From: Holacanthus passer | Taxonomy: Eukaryota; Chordata; Actinopteri; Pomacanthidae | DNA: 64,000 bases | Assembly (NCBI GenBank): GCA_025331565.1 | Contig: JAFREQ010000003.1 | Span: 13,137,001-13,201,000 of the forward strand | Direction: 5' to 3' | Shown here: positions 25,801 through 35,528 of the stretch, one piece after another | Numbering within the stretch: position 1 is the first letter of the stretch | How the letters are laid out: each line of letters begins with the position of its first letter | Translations under genes and position numbers: made by a program | Notes under the pieces: model-generated | What the model was told of the DNA's origin: nothing | Seen by the model: only the letters and a program-made list of their open reading frames with translations | Database searches by the model: none

Positions 25801-28800
25801 ATCTGTAAGCGTCGCGTCAACATGTACGACACAGTCAACCAGAGCAAGACGCCCTTTATCACCCATGTGGCCCCCAGCACCTCCACCAACCTCACCATGA
25901 CCTTCAACAACCAGCTGAACACTGTGCACAGCCAGGTAAATCTGACAAAATACACAAAGCTCCTCACTCAGCTGGAATGAGGGAACGTTTATGTTGCAAA
26001 TATATAAACTATTCTAGCCATGGTTCACCACATGAAAATTACGATTGACGCAATGAAGCTGGAAGGAAGTAAAAGTAAAATAAAACGTGAGCTCTAAAAT
26101 GAAGGAATCACCTGACACAATGCTTTTCTGCTGTACTGTATACTCTAAATATATGCACATATAAATTCACATGTATGGATAATTAAAACCTTCAAGCAAC
26201 AGCGTGAAAGATGCATCTTGCATGCATATCCAATCAAATGCTGTCGTAACCAAATAATTATATTTTAGTAGTTGCTCAGCAGCCCATTATGGTCTGTTTG
26301 TTCTATGCCTCTGTTTCTGTTTCTATGTCCATTCTTCCTGTCTGTCTGCATGTCTCCATGCTCACTGGCCTTTCTGCCTTGGTGCATGTATATCTGTCTG
26401 CCTGCATTTCTGCTCGTGCCCCAGGTCCTGTGGGATTGTCACAAAGTGCTGATTACACACATGACAAGCCCCACTTCCTGCTTGCCTTGCATTCTGGGGC
26501 TTTCAGGCCTTAAGAATCCCTTTACCAGGCTTCCTCTCTTTTCCCCTCCTCTCACTCCTGTCCTCCTCTGTCTTCTCTTCTTTCCTCCCATTTCCCGGGT
26601 TGAGCCCGTAGTGCTCTGCCGCTCCGTTCCCGTACGGCCTGTGAATCGAAACTGCTGACTTTTGGCTTATGCCGGAATCACCGAGCGTCGGGTTGCAAGG
26701 TTTTCCAGATTGTGCTTAGTTACAACTCCCTGCTCCCCCCCACCCCCGCCCCTCTCTTTAGTAAACAGAGTTCTTTATCACCAACTATATCGAGCCGGCT
26801 CACACTGTGTAGCATGCGACAAAAACCCCATCTTGCTGTGATTTAAATGGATTAACATTCCCTCAGCTTGTCTTTTCTGCGCCCGGCTCTCAGGGCATAT
26901 AGACAGACTTAAGTTAGTGATTTATTCAGCTCGATTCATTTGCAAGGCTGGAATGCATCTCTGGCTTATATTTTGCCGCTTCCGTTCTTGTGTATGATGA
27001 ATGCCACAGTGCCATATTGATTATGTTCCCTCCCCTGGTGTTCATTGAACACGCTAAAGAGAGCAAATGAAAAATGAAAGCGCTGTCTCTGTATTTCCCT
27101 CCGCCCCTACGTACGCTTAATGAAAGGGCTAAAATTAGACAGTGTCTTGTGGAGCAAATACTACTTACGAGCTGAGCAAACGGTGTCTCTTAAAAGCATT
27201 TGTTTGTATGGTGGATGTTCCCAGGCAGTTTTAGTATTCCACATGTCTTATTAATGGTCCAGACATGCTGGAGTTACCTAAGCTTACATAATTATAGAAT
27301 GATGTTGGCTTTGAAATATTACTCTTGTCAGGCATATTGATTTTGAGGCCAGATAGTGAAGCTGTGACATGAAATGTCAAATTTTGCTGCTGCTCACTAT
27401 ATTGGCTCTAATCGATCGTGTAACATTTACATTCAAACGATTTTAAAATAAATTCTCCTTATTATTCTCATAATTTATGCACAATAACAAAGGAGATGTT
27501 AATGTTGCTTAATTGTGTAGGGAGACATATAAAGCATTAATAAATCATCGTCACATAGACAGTTTACATTTCCTGTCCAGTAGTGCATTATTCTAGTCTT
27601 TAAAAAAAAACCCAGTTTGTTTGCCAGTAAACGCTGTAAATGATCCAAAATTACTAAAATCTCAGTCTACATGCGATCTTGTTTCTATTTTGTTTGTTGC
27701 TGGTTGATTGTTCTAAGAATTGTGGAATTGATTGCATCTCTCCTCACATTCCTTTTCTCCCTCCAATTAATCAAATCAACAGTCTGCATATTTTAAGACA
27801 CTTTCAAATCAGTCGTCCAATTTCCTTATTCACCCATCAGCTCTCATCAATGATGGATGCCCCGCCATCCATCTCTTTATCCAGTGGTTGCATCTTTCTA
27901 TGTGCATTATTTTGTCAGAATATTGTTTCTGTTTTTACCATGCCTGCTGTTCAACCCTTCCCTCCTTGGAGCACTTCCAACCCCCCCTGTCACTCCCATC
28001 AGTACCTCCACTCTCATGATTTTTATTTTGGTCCCATCATTCCTTCAGGCCACCAACCTGGCTCCCTCCTCCACCAACAATGCCACCCTTTCCTTTGCAA
28101 GTCCTGATGTCTCCATACTAAACTACCAATCTGCACTCTACCAGCCCTCCGCTGCCTCCATGGCAGCCGTTGCCCAGAGGAGCATGCCCCTGCAGCCGGG
28201 GGCTCCTCAACTCTGCGCCGCCCGGCCCGACCCCTTCCAGCAGGCGCTCATCGTCTGCCCACCTGGCTTCCAAGGTAAGGAGGTCTGACCGGTCAGGAAG
28301 CATTCGTGTGAACAAATAGAGTTACAGCAGTTATCTGGAGCAATGCAAACAGCACTGTAGCAGCTTTTAGTCCCATCTTTGTGCACAGACGGTCTTTTTG
28401 CTAGCTTTTTGTCATTTTGTTTTGCATCTTTAGCCTAGCACCCCGCAGGCGGTGTCAATCGTACCATACAAATGGTGATTCAATGATAACTTGATGAGGC
28501 AATTAATCATTTGAAAGGAAATGTAATATCTTTGTGTAATTCTTACTCACTCGTCTTTTGTCTCCTCTGTGTTTGCACTAGGAGGACAGAAGAGCTCTGA
28601 GGCATTATTTTATTTGTTTACTTATTCTATCTGCGGAATGGCTGATAAAAAGGATTTCCATTATTAGAATCTGTTTTTATGCTATTGCCATGACGACGAT
28701 GTTTTTGTTTTTCTAAGTAGCGTTTCCATGTTCGAACATAGCAGGAGACATCTGTTGAATGCAGATAAATCGGTGTGCGTCTATAACACGTTATCTGCTC

Positions 28801-31009
28801 TGAGAATTTGGCAGATGTTAGGCATGATGTTGCTTGTAAGTGACAGATAGGGAGGCATTGCTGTCCTTATTTGTTGACATCCTCTGTGTGCAGGGCTGCA
28901 GGCGTCCCCGTCCAAGCACACCAGTTACTCTGTGCGGATGGAGAATGCTGTTCCCATAATGACGCAGGCCCCTGGTGCCCAGCCTCTTCAGATCCAGCCT
29001 GGCCTGCTTACACAGGTAGGAAGACATTCAAGTACCACAGAGATGCAACTAATAGAGTTTTTTTTGGGTCTTAACAGTAACAGCGGCTGTCAGACTTGGA
29101 AGTGTTCGCATTCAAACAAAGCTCTCTGCATCCCTTTTTTTCATATGCCTTCGCTAAGAATAGTATCTATCGATGGAGGCTGGAAATCACTCAGCGTTCG
29201 TGACCCTGCCCCTGCTGGCAGCTGTTTTTTTTCCTGAGTGCATTCAGGCCGAGCTCTCCTGTGCATTGCTCCATGCCTCTCTCTCTCTCTCTCTTTCTCC
29301 TCTTCTCTCTCCCCCTCGCTCGCTCTCTCTCTCTCTGCTGCCCCGCTCTCCTGGAGGCTGAGGCTGCCACGGTCTGATGCACACAAAGGCAGGAGCCTTT
29401 CACACAGAGAAGGCCTTCACTGGAGCCTGCACAGTGGAGCCAGAGCTTTAGTTGCTCGTGTACAGTTGTTGGAAGTAACAGAGAGTGACTGTGCATCACT
29501 CTCTCTGCACACACAGACGCACACACTGTAGACCACTTCCATCGCCACGCCACCTCTTTCCCTATGGAAATTTCCATGAAGGCTTTAAATATCCCTGAGA
29601 ATCCAGGGAGTTTGAAGCACTCCCTTATCTCCAGTTAATCATGCAGTAGGCAGGCAGCAAAGCTCTGTGTGTGCATGTGTGTGTGCGTGCGCCTGTGTTT
29701 CTATGGTGGGTTAATCTGTCAGATACCAAATGGTGATTAGCTCCAGGGCTGCTTCCAAGTCAGGCGCTCCAAATTACAGGCCTCAAAGGATCCTGGGAGG
29801 TCAGGGGGAGCTTGGATGAGGCTGTGCATGACCACAGAATTCACAGCATCACCGGACCCGTGGACTGATGGATCTATCAGAGGCAGAATGAAATAAAACA
29901 TCCGTGTCTTTTCAAAGAAAATGTGAATTACATGAAATTATGTATAAAATGTGGCTCAGACTTTGCTGCCATACTCTGCAGGTATTCACCTCTGTCTCCG
30001 CACATGTTAAACAAAGACAGGCAACAGTTAACACAAGCAGATGGTTTATATAGGCCAGCGAGCAGCACACCTAATAACTGGGTGTGTGGTGTGTGTGTGT
30101 TTATTCCTTACTGTGGGAGGTCTCACAGCCTTGGCTGAGGCCTTGTTTGCCTCTCAGATGCATTCTCCCCACCTGCGCCTTCACCCACCACCCACCGCTC
30201 ACTGTTTGCCCGTGCACTCTTTGCCCACCTCGGACCCATGCAAGTTTAGCCCTGAACTCCCTGGGCGTGCGGAGCGGGGGCAGAGTGAAGGAGGCTCGAA
30301 GCAGGAAGGCAGGAAAACCAGCAGGACCTTTATCTGGAGCAGGAATGCAGAAAATGTGGAAACAATTGGGGAGTGAGAGCTGGGGCTTTCAAAGCCCCGA
30401 GGTGACAAAGGGTTTTCACCCGGGGAGTGTAGGTCGAGGTGGGAGGCGGTGGGCTGCTGATAGTGATGGTAGGCTCTGGAAGGAAAGTAAACGGCCTCTT
30501 AACTGGGTTACCATTTCAGGGCAGACAGGCTGGTTACACAACGCAGATGCCTAGTGAGAGAGGCATGTAGAGTGCCAGGAATGAAGATAGAGCGAGCAGG
30601 AGATGGATGGATGTATTAGAGTCTCTTAATGGCATGTTGATAAAAGGTCTTGGATGTGGTCTTACATGTGAGGACCATCACCAGCACCAGAATGTTCCAT
30701 TAGAGGTGTCAGTCATCAGTGCACAGACAAGGCAGCCCCGCTGGCCTGCAGATGCCCCCTGCAGCACTTCGACTGCAGGCTGCTCGGTTTGGACCCTGCA
30801 ATGTGCCTCAGACAACAACGTTTCCACAAGCCTGCAGCCAGACTACAGAACACAACAGCTACTTTGTGTTAGAATGTAATGGAAACAGACAGAGCAAAGC
30901 AAAGATGTGAATACAAAGATAAAGTTTAAGATAAAGTTAAAAGATAAAGGTAAAAATAAAATTACCGTACCTTATGAACAGATTATCTGCTTTGCATTTT
31001 TGTATGGCG

Positions 31010-31053
<44 letters not shown>

Positions 31054-32405
31054 GTCTATTTAAACGTGTGTGTGCTGCAGCACATACTGATGCCGTTGTA
31101 AATAGATGTGCAAATGGTATTAAAGGAACAATTCATTAGCCCTGACATTAAAGTGCTAATCAATAGAGCTGCATTAAACTATTAGGGTTACACACACAGA
31201 AACACACAAACACGCTCAGGCATGCATGCACGCACACTCGTCTTGGCACATCTTGGGGCATTTTATGCCTGATAGTCCTCCTGTTCTGCATCAGAAATAC
31301 AAAGTAGCCTCTTTCACAGCAGCTTGAAAAGGCCTACGAATTTAATTAGAACATAGGTTGATTTGACTCAAGTCAAACACATAATCACACTAACACACAC
31401 ACACACACACACAAGCACGTACACACTCACTCACTCATACACATGCAGACAAAGAAAGGAGCTGCTGTACATCTTTATTAAGTCCTGGTCTTATCTCTTT
31501 TGTCGATGGATGTCTCCTTGAAGCTGAGTTCATTTTGCATCCCCAGAAGCTACTTTAAAGCAGCCGTTGTGCACTTGTGCACTAAAAACATACTGTAATT
31601 TATCAAGATCCCCAAACTTATCAGCCAAGTTCAGTGGCTTCCCTTTGTTCATGCATTTATAATGTTTAAATTAAAAGACCCAAAAATGAATTCATCAGAT
31701 TAATCATGGGCAACTTTCATAAAACAGCCTTCATGAAACAGTATTAATAAAATTCATAGTTTGGATGTTTTGTTTGGTGGCAGCTGACTGTTTTTCTCTC
31801 CTCTTTTTGTCCTTCAATCGTCTTCTCCCCCTCTTTGTTTATCCCCCCCTCCACTCTGTGTTCTCCTACCTCAGCAGGCCTGGCCCAGCGGCACCCAGCA
31901 GATCCTGCTGCCTCCAGCCTGGCAGCAGCTCACCCACACCTCAGTCCAGCATGCCACTGTCATCCCCGACTCCATGAGCAGCACGCAGCCTCTCGCCAAC
32001 TGGAGGTGAACAACACCGCTTCCTTGCTTTTAACTGATCTCGGCATTTATTGATGTCTGATACTGTGGCCTTCAGCTTTCAGATCCACCTTCACACAAGG
32101 ATTTCGCCGGATAAATAAATAGAAATAGAAAATAGAAATATATAGGTTGACGTGTGTTATTTCAAAGCTCCAAAAATAAAGCACTTTGTGAAATGAAACT
32201 TATACACATAACATCAGAGGCGAAGTGTGTAGTTCAGGTCAGATAAATTGATTTCACAGGCCAGCAGTGGCTTTATGGCTTTTATAGGTCCGAGTGTGTT
32301 ATAGGAAGATGGTGTGACACAAGACTGATTGACTGAGAAGCCTGTGCCTCCCTGACAGCTTGTCCTTTATCGTCAATGAATCGCAGTCCCCATATGAACA
32401 CTGGG

Positions 32406-32450
<45 letters not shown>

Positions 32451-35331
32451 GAGAGACATCATGTGGAGCGTAGCCTGTCACTGCGATGCCTCGATGGATA
32501 GATAAGAGAGAGCGACAGAGAGATGAGGAGGATGCAGGTATATAATGTGTATGCGGAGGGTTGCTGGGGCCACGTATGCTGTCCATCTGTGACCAGACAC
32601 CCCCCTCCCTCCTTGTCTCTCCCTCCCTTCCTGTCCAGTGGCAGCTCTGCTGTCCTCAGAGAGACGATTGGAAAAGTGTCGCACTTCCTCTGCAGAGCTA
32701 TCGCTCCACAGCTGTTGGTGTCAGCTCCTCTGCCCTCCCTCTTTGCTCTCTCCCACACTTGTTCCCTCTCCTCCTTTTGGTTCTCTTTAGAAAAGTTAGC
32801 TGCTGCCACCCGCTGGCTTCTGTAGGAAGTACTTATCCTGTCTTTATCCTCACCAATGTTGAGTCTGATTATCCTGTTGTATCAGTGAATTTCTCAGTAT
32901 GTCATCCTTTGCTACTTCATTCGCAGGTTTCTTATTGTTGCAGTAACATAAAACTCTGTTATGTTGCAGGAATTCCCATCCTCATGGCAGCCATTATAAT
33001 CCCATCATGCAGCAGCCAGCCTTGTTGGCCGGTCACGTCACGCTCCCATCCAACCAGACGCTCAATGTGGGAGTGGCACACGTCATGAGGCAGCCCTCTA
33101 CCAATAACAACTCCTCTTCCAAAAAGAACAAACAGCACCAGATGTCTGCCAGGTACTCCAACACTCTGATGACTCTAGACTTACTGTAAATCATCATCCT
33201 GGCAGCTAAAGTTCCTCCCAAAAAGATCATCATGTGTCATAGCTTTTGATTTGGAGGTGTTTGATCTAGAGTATCTGTGTGTTTTGTCCTCTGTGTGACA
33301 TTTACCTTCTTTCTATCAGGAACATGTCGGCCTACGAGGTGTCGTCCTCTCAGGCGGTGCTGTCCCCGCAGCGCTCCAAGCGGGTGAAGGAGAACACGCC
33401 CCCACGTTGCGCTGTGCTACAGAATGGCTCGGCCTCCAACTGCCCGCCCCCGCAGGGCTGCGGGGGCAGCGGGTGGGGGGCTGGCGAAGCAGAGCAGGCT
33501 TCCAGCACCACCCGCGACCACCAGCACCAGCACCACGTCCCCAGACAGACCATCATCATCCCAGACACGCCCAGCCCCGCAGTCAGCATCATCACCATCA
33601 GCAGCGACACAGACGAGGAAGAAGACCACAAACAAAACAACAGGTCAGTTCTCAGTGGTTGGCAGGTTGGTGTAAAAGATTTGCAGGCTTGTCACTGCAA
33701 TATGAGTTTTCACAACAGTCTCAGTCTCAGCTCGGCCACCACAGAGAAAACCGAGACTTCTATCAAAATATGTCATATGTCTGCTTTGACACAGCTGGAT
33801 AGAGATATCAACATTACCAGCAAAACTATGAAGCCACCATCTTAGTTTGTATTTTCCTGCGATCACATATTTTGGTTTAAAAGTTGTGTGTGCTATAAGG
33901 CATGCTCAATTACACATCTGATATGATATCAGATGACTGTGTGGCTATGAAAGTAATTTGATCTGAAGTCATAAAATGCTAACCAGGCCACCCAAGGCCA
34001 GTGGTATCTTCTGTGGCAGTAGTATTCTGCAACCATTGTTCAAATCAAGTTTATAACCATGCAGTCAAGTGACAACAGAAAACAAAGACTGTGTGATATT
34101 TCTAAGTCATTGAGTTGAAAACATTTGGCCAATCTCTTTCCTCTAGTTCATCTTCAAAGCAGCGGAAGAATGTCATCAGTTGCGTGACGGTCCATGATTC
34201 GCCCGACTCCGACTGTTCCAGCAACAACAGCCCCTACACTGTGGAGTCTAGACCCCCCAACAACAACAGCTACGACACAAAGACCACCATCCTGGACAAC
34301 TACAACAATGGGAACCCCCGCACCATCATCATCCCCCCCCTCAAAACCCAGAACAGTGAGGTCCCGAGTGAGTGTGAGCGCCTGATGCCAGGTAAAGGAC
34401 TGTGACCTAAAAAACAGCCCCATGCATTAGCTGCCATTATGTTGCTGCTCCTCAATAAACTTGTATCCTCTCCTGTGCAGATGCAATGAATCATCAGAAT
34501 TCAGCGTACAAGTTCAAATCCTCCAACGTAGTGGTGTCTGGCAATAATCACGTACAAGGAGGCGTGACTGGAGGCTCCTACCGTCAGCAGCGCTCAGGGC
34601 CTCACCCCCTCCAGCAGCAGCCTCTCAATCTTAGCCAGGTACGGTGAAACAAGGGTTATCACTATCGGAGTGTTAATATGTGCGTGTGAAACCTCAGCTC
34701 TTCAAATTGTTAGATGATGTTTCAGGGGAATAGTTTGATATTTTTACTTTGATGAGAAGATTGATTTGAAGGCTTGAACAACAGTTTGCAATTTCCTCTA
34801 GGAATGAAAGTTCAGTTCAAGAGAAATAAAACTGACATTTAATCCTTCTATCATCCCCTCCTCCAGGCCCAGCAGCACATGGTAGCCGAGCGAAATGGAG
34901 GTCATCGGCGCCAGCAGGCCTACATCACGCCCACCATCGCCACTCAGGCCCCGTACTCCTTCCATCACAATAGCCCCTCTCACACAGGCAACGTCCACCC
35001 GCACCTGGCTGCCACACACCTGCCCAGCCAGCCACACCTCTACACCTACACGGCCCCTGCTGCTCTGGGCTCCACTGGCACCGTGGCCCACCTGGTGGCG
35101 TCACAGGGCTCGGCGCGCCACGCAGTCCAGCACGGAAGCTATCCAACGAGCATCGTCCACCAGGTCCCAGTCAGCATGGGCCACCGCGTGCTGCCCTCGC
35201 CCACCTTGCACCACAGCCAGTACCAGGCCCAGTTTGCCCACCAGGCCTACATCAGCGCCTCGCCCGCCTCCACAGTCTACACTGGATACCCGCTGAGCCC
35301 CACCAAGGTCAACCAGTACCCTTACCTCTAG
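19680..35331 (+). CDS. hipk2: Homeodomain-interacting protein kinase 2, 3' thirteen coding exons (5' partial)
   Basis: This is a nuclear Ser/Thr/Tyr kinase of the DYRK-related HIPK family, known as a transcriptional co-regulator and p53-pathway kinase. The exons are 19680-19803, 20458-20577, 22001-22087, 25462-25646, 25773-25935, 28049-28274, 28894-29015, 31875-32005, 32970-33152, 33320-33643, 34147-34391, 34481-34638 and 34867-35331. All have GT-AG borders and matching phases, giving 843 codons plus stop. The protein begins at the kinase APE motif (APEIILGLPF) and runs through DMWSLGC and [16 protein letters not shown]. It continues through the HIPK2-type linker (NMYDTVNQSKTPFITHVAPS), the SUMO-interaction-like ITISSDTDEEED, and a Tyr/His-rich tail ending VNQYPYL. 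Linker residues follow HIPK2 rather than HIPK1. HIPK3 is disfavoured. The ATP-binding lobe, the catalytic loop and the start codon lie upstream of the window. Confidence 0.95.
19804..20457 (+). other. hipk2: hipk2 intron
   Basis: 654 bases with no feature recognised. Confidence 0.85.
20458..20577 (+). CDS. hipk2: hipk2 exon: kinase C-lobe
   Basis: This is exactly 40 codons, beginning IRYISQTQGLPAEYLL and ending YPLWRLK. It is phase 0 at both ends, with acceptor tttgcag and donor gtacca. It is the HIPK-typical insert-bearing part of the C-lobe. Confidence 0.95.
20578..22000 (+). other. hipk2: hipk2 intron
   Basis: 1.4 kb with no feature recognised beyond short GAT and GT runs. Confidence 0.85.
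22001..22087 (+). CDS. hipk2: hipk2 exon: kinase C-lobe (29 codons)
   Basis: It reads TPEDHEGETGIKSKEARKYI then FNCLDDMAQ. It is phase 0 at both ends, with acceptor cccgcag and donor gtaagt. The sequence is near-identical across HIPK1 and HIPK2. Confidence 0.96.
23366..23389. repeat. (CA)n microsatellite
   Basis: An uninterrupted run of about 12 units. Confidence 0.9.
25016..25053. repeat. Perfect 13-bp inverted repeat (hairpin)
   Basis: Arm atgttccgaggca (25016-25028), a 12-base loop, and arm tgcctcggaacat (25041-25053). The loop contains TTCCCGGAA at 25031-25039, a STAT-type palindrome. Confidence 0.85.
25462..25646 (+). CDS. hipk2: hipk2 exon: kinase subdomain XI and domain end
   Basis: It reads VNMTSDLEGSDMLAEKADRR through [20 protein letters not shown] and FVTMSHLLDFPHST. 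The conserved Arg of kinase subdomain XI lies in ADKRI. The last two bases (ca) join the first base of the next exon to give His of the HVKSCF segment. The donor is gtacga. Confidence 0.95.
25773..25935 (+). CDS. hipk2: hipk2 exon: post-kinase linker
   Basis: It follows a polypyrimidine tract and tgtgcag. It encodes [20 protein letters not shown] then VNQSKTPFITHVAPSTSTNL and ends TVHSQ. The NMYDTVNQSKTPFI wording is HIPK2-like; HIPK1 differs here. The donor is gtaaat. Confidence 0.95.
25936..28048 (+). other. hipk2: hipk2 intron
   Basis: 2.1 kb. The stretch before the acceptor is long and pyrimidine-rich. No other feature is recognised. Confidence 0.85.
28049..28274 (+). CDS. hipk2: hipk2 exon: homeoprotein-interaction region
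   Basis: It begins ATNLAPSSTNNATLSF and continues PDVSILNYQSALYQPSAAS and MAAVAQRSMPLQPG to CPPGFQG, with the final Gly split. The acceptor is ccttcag and the donor gtaagg. The known mammalian protein is similar from the SILNY motif onward. The opening is more variable. Confidence 0.93.
28275..28893 (+). other. hipk2: hipk2 intron
   Basis: 619 bases with nothing recognised. Confidence 0.85.
28894..29015 (+). CDS. hipk2: hipk2 exon: VRMENAVPI segment
   Basis: It reads GLQASPSKHTSYSVRMENAV then PIMTQAPGAQPLQIQPGLLT and Q. The donor is gtagga and the acceptor tgtgcag. It ends phase 0, upstream of a tandem acceptor. Confidence 0.94.
29278..29340. repeat. CT-rich low-complexity tract
   Basis: Mixed (CT)n with CTT, CCC and CG interruptions. 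Confidence 0.85.
31015..31050. repeat. (CT)n microsatellite
   Basis: About 18 CT units after a C run. Confidence 0.9.
31875..32005 (+). CDS. hipk2: hipk2 exon: QAWPSGTQQILLP segment
   Basis: It reads QAWPSGTQQILLPPAWQQL and on to LANW plus the first two bases of Arg. The acceptor is a tandem cagcag (NAGNAG), so the true first base is 31875 or 31878, with or without one Gln. The donor is gtgaac. Confidence 0.92.
32006..32969 (+). other. hipk2: hipk2 intron with long AT dinucleotide run
   Basis: 964 bases containing the (TA)n run at 32,410-32,447. Nothing else is recognised. Confidence 0.85.
32410..32447. repeat. (TA)n microsatellite
   Basis: About 19 uninterrupted TA units. Confidence 0.95.
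32970..33152 (+). CDS. hipk2: hipk2 exon: NSHPHGSHYNPIMQQP segment
   Basis: It completes the split Arg and reads NSHPHGSHYNPIMQQPALLA through LNVGVAHVMRQPS to KKNKQHQMSA plus a split Arg. The basic KKNK stretch resembles part of a nuclear localisation signal. The acceptor is gttgcag and the donor gtactc. Confidence 0.93.
33320..33643 (+). CDS. hipk2: hipk2 exon: basic NLS-like and SUMO-interaction region
   Basis: It opens NMSAYEVSSSQAVLSPQRSK then RVKENTPPRCAV. A Gly- and His-rich lineage-variable insert follows at about 33421-33545. It closes RQTIIIPDTPSPAVSIITIS then SDTDEEEDHKQNN. Hydrophobic ITIS followed by an acidic run fits the SUMO-interaction motif described in HIPK2. The insert DNA is unusually GC-rich and can form competing structures (see findings). 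Confidence 0.93.
33644..34146 (+). other. hipk2: hipk2 intron
   Basis: 503 bases with nothing recognised. The exon frame stays open about 200 bases into it, as expected by chance. Confidence 0.85.
34147..34391 (+). CDS. hipk2: hipk2 exon: KQRKNVISCVTVHDSP segment
   Basis: It reads SSSSKQRKNVISCVTVHDSP then DSDCSSNNSPYTVESRPP and NPRTIIIPPLKTQNSEVPS to LMPG or D at the split codon. The mammalian protein has a PEST-like, caspase-cleaved region about here. An Asn run (PPNNN) is local. The donor is gtaaag. Confidence 0.92.
34481..34638 (+). CDS. hipk2: hipk2 exon: RQQRSGPHPLQQQPLNLSQ segment
   Basis: It follows an 89-base intron. It reads DAMNHQNSAYKFKSSNVVVS through GGSYRQQRSGPHPLQ to QQPLNLSQ. 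It corresponds to the start of the C-terminal autoinhibitory region of mammalian HIPK2. The donor is gtacgg. Confidence 0.92.
34867..35331 (+). CDS. hipk2: hipk2 terminal coding exon: Tyr/His-rich C-terminus and stop
   Basis: It has 154 codons plus TAG at 35329-35331. It reads AQQHMVAERNGGHRRQQAYI through LYTYTAPAALGSTGTVAHL and VHQVPVSMGHRVLPSPT to YPLSPTKVNQYPYL. The C-terminus matches vertebrate HIPK2 closely, so the gene is intact at its 3' end. Confidence 0.96.
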   Translation, partial: AQQHMVAERNGGHRRQQAYITPTIATQAPYSFHHNSPSHTGNVHPHLAATHLPSQPHLYTYTAPAALGSTGTVAHLVASQGSARHAVQHGSYPTSIVHQVPVSMGHRVLPSPTLHHSQYQAQFAHQAYISASPASTVYTGYPLSPTKVNQYPYL

Positions 35332-35522
35332 AGAAGACACTGACTGACACTGGAGAGCCTGACCCAGCTCTGCTGCTTCCCCCCCCAACGCCCCCGCCAC
35401 GAGCCCCGTCGACATCCTCAACATCCTTTCCTCGACCTCAGACATAAACAGAGACAGAGGAACATGCAATCCTCATGAAACTGTCACGTATAACTTGAAG
35501 ATGTAACGACAGAGAGAAAAAG

Positions 35523-35528
35523 AATAAA
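35523..35528 (+). promoter_or_regulatory. Proximal poly(A) signal AATAAA
   Basis: It lies 192 bases after the hipk2 stop codon and is followed about 75-105 bases downstream by T-rich tracts. It could yield a short-3'UTR transcript. Confidence 0.45.

Larger units (their letters stand above)
29016..31874 (+). other. hipk2: hipk2 intron
   Basis: 2.9 kb with CT-rich tracts at 29,278-29,337 and 31,015-31,050, a (CA)n run at about 31,390-31,412, and imperfect ataaagtt repeats near 30,918-30,960. Confidence 0.85.

Noticed and set aside
29191..29577. Arg/Glu-rich open frame on the - strand
   Set aside because: It is produced by the CT-rich tract (GAG/AGA codons on the complement), not a gene.
33350..33640. 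Open frames on the - strand and in other + frames over the hipk2 exon
   Set aside because: They are shadows of GC-rich real coding sequence.
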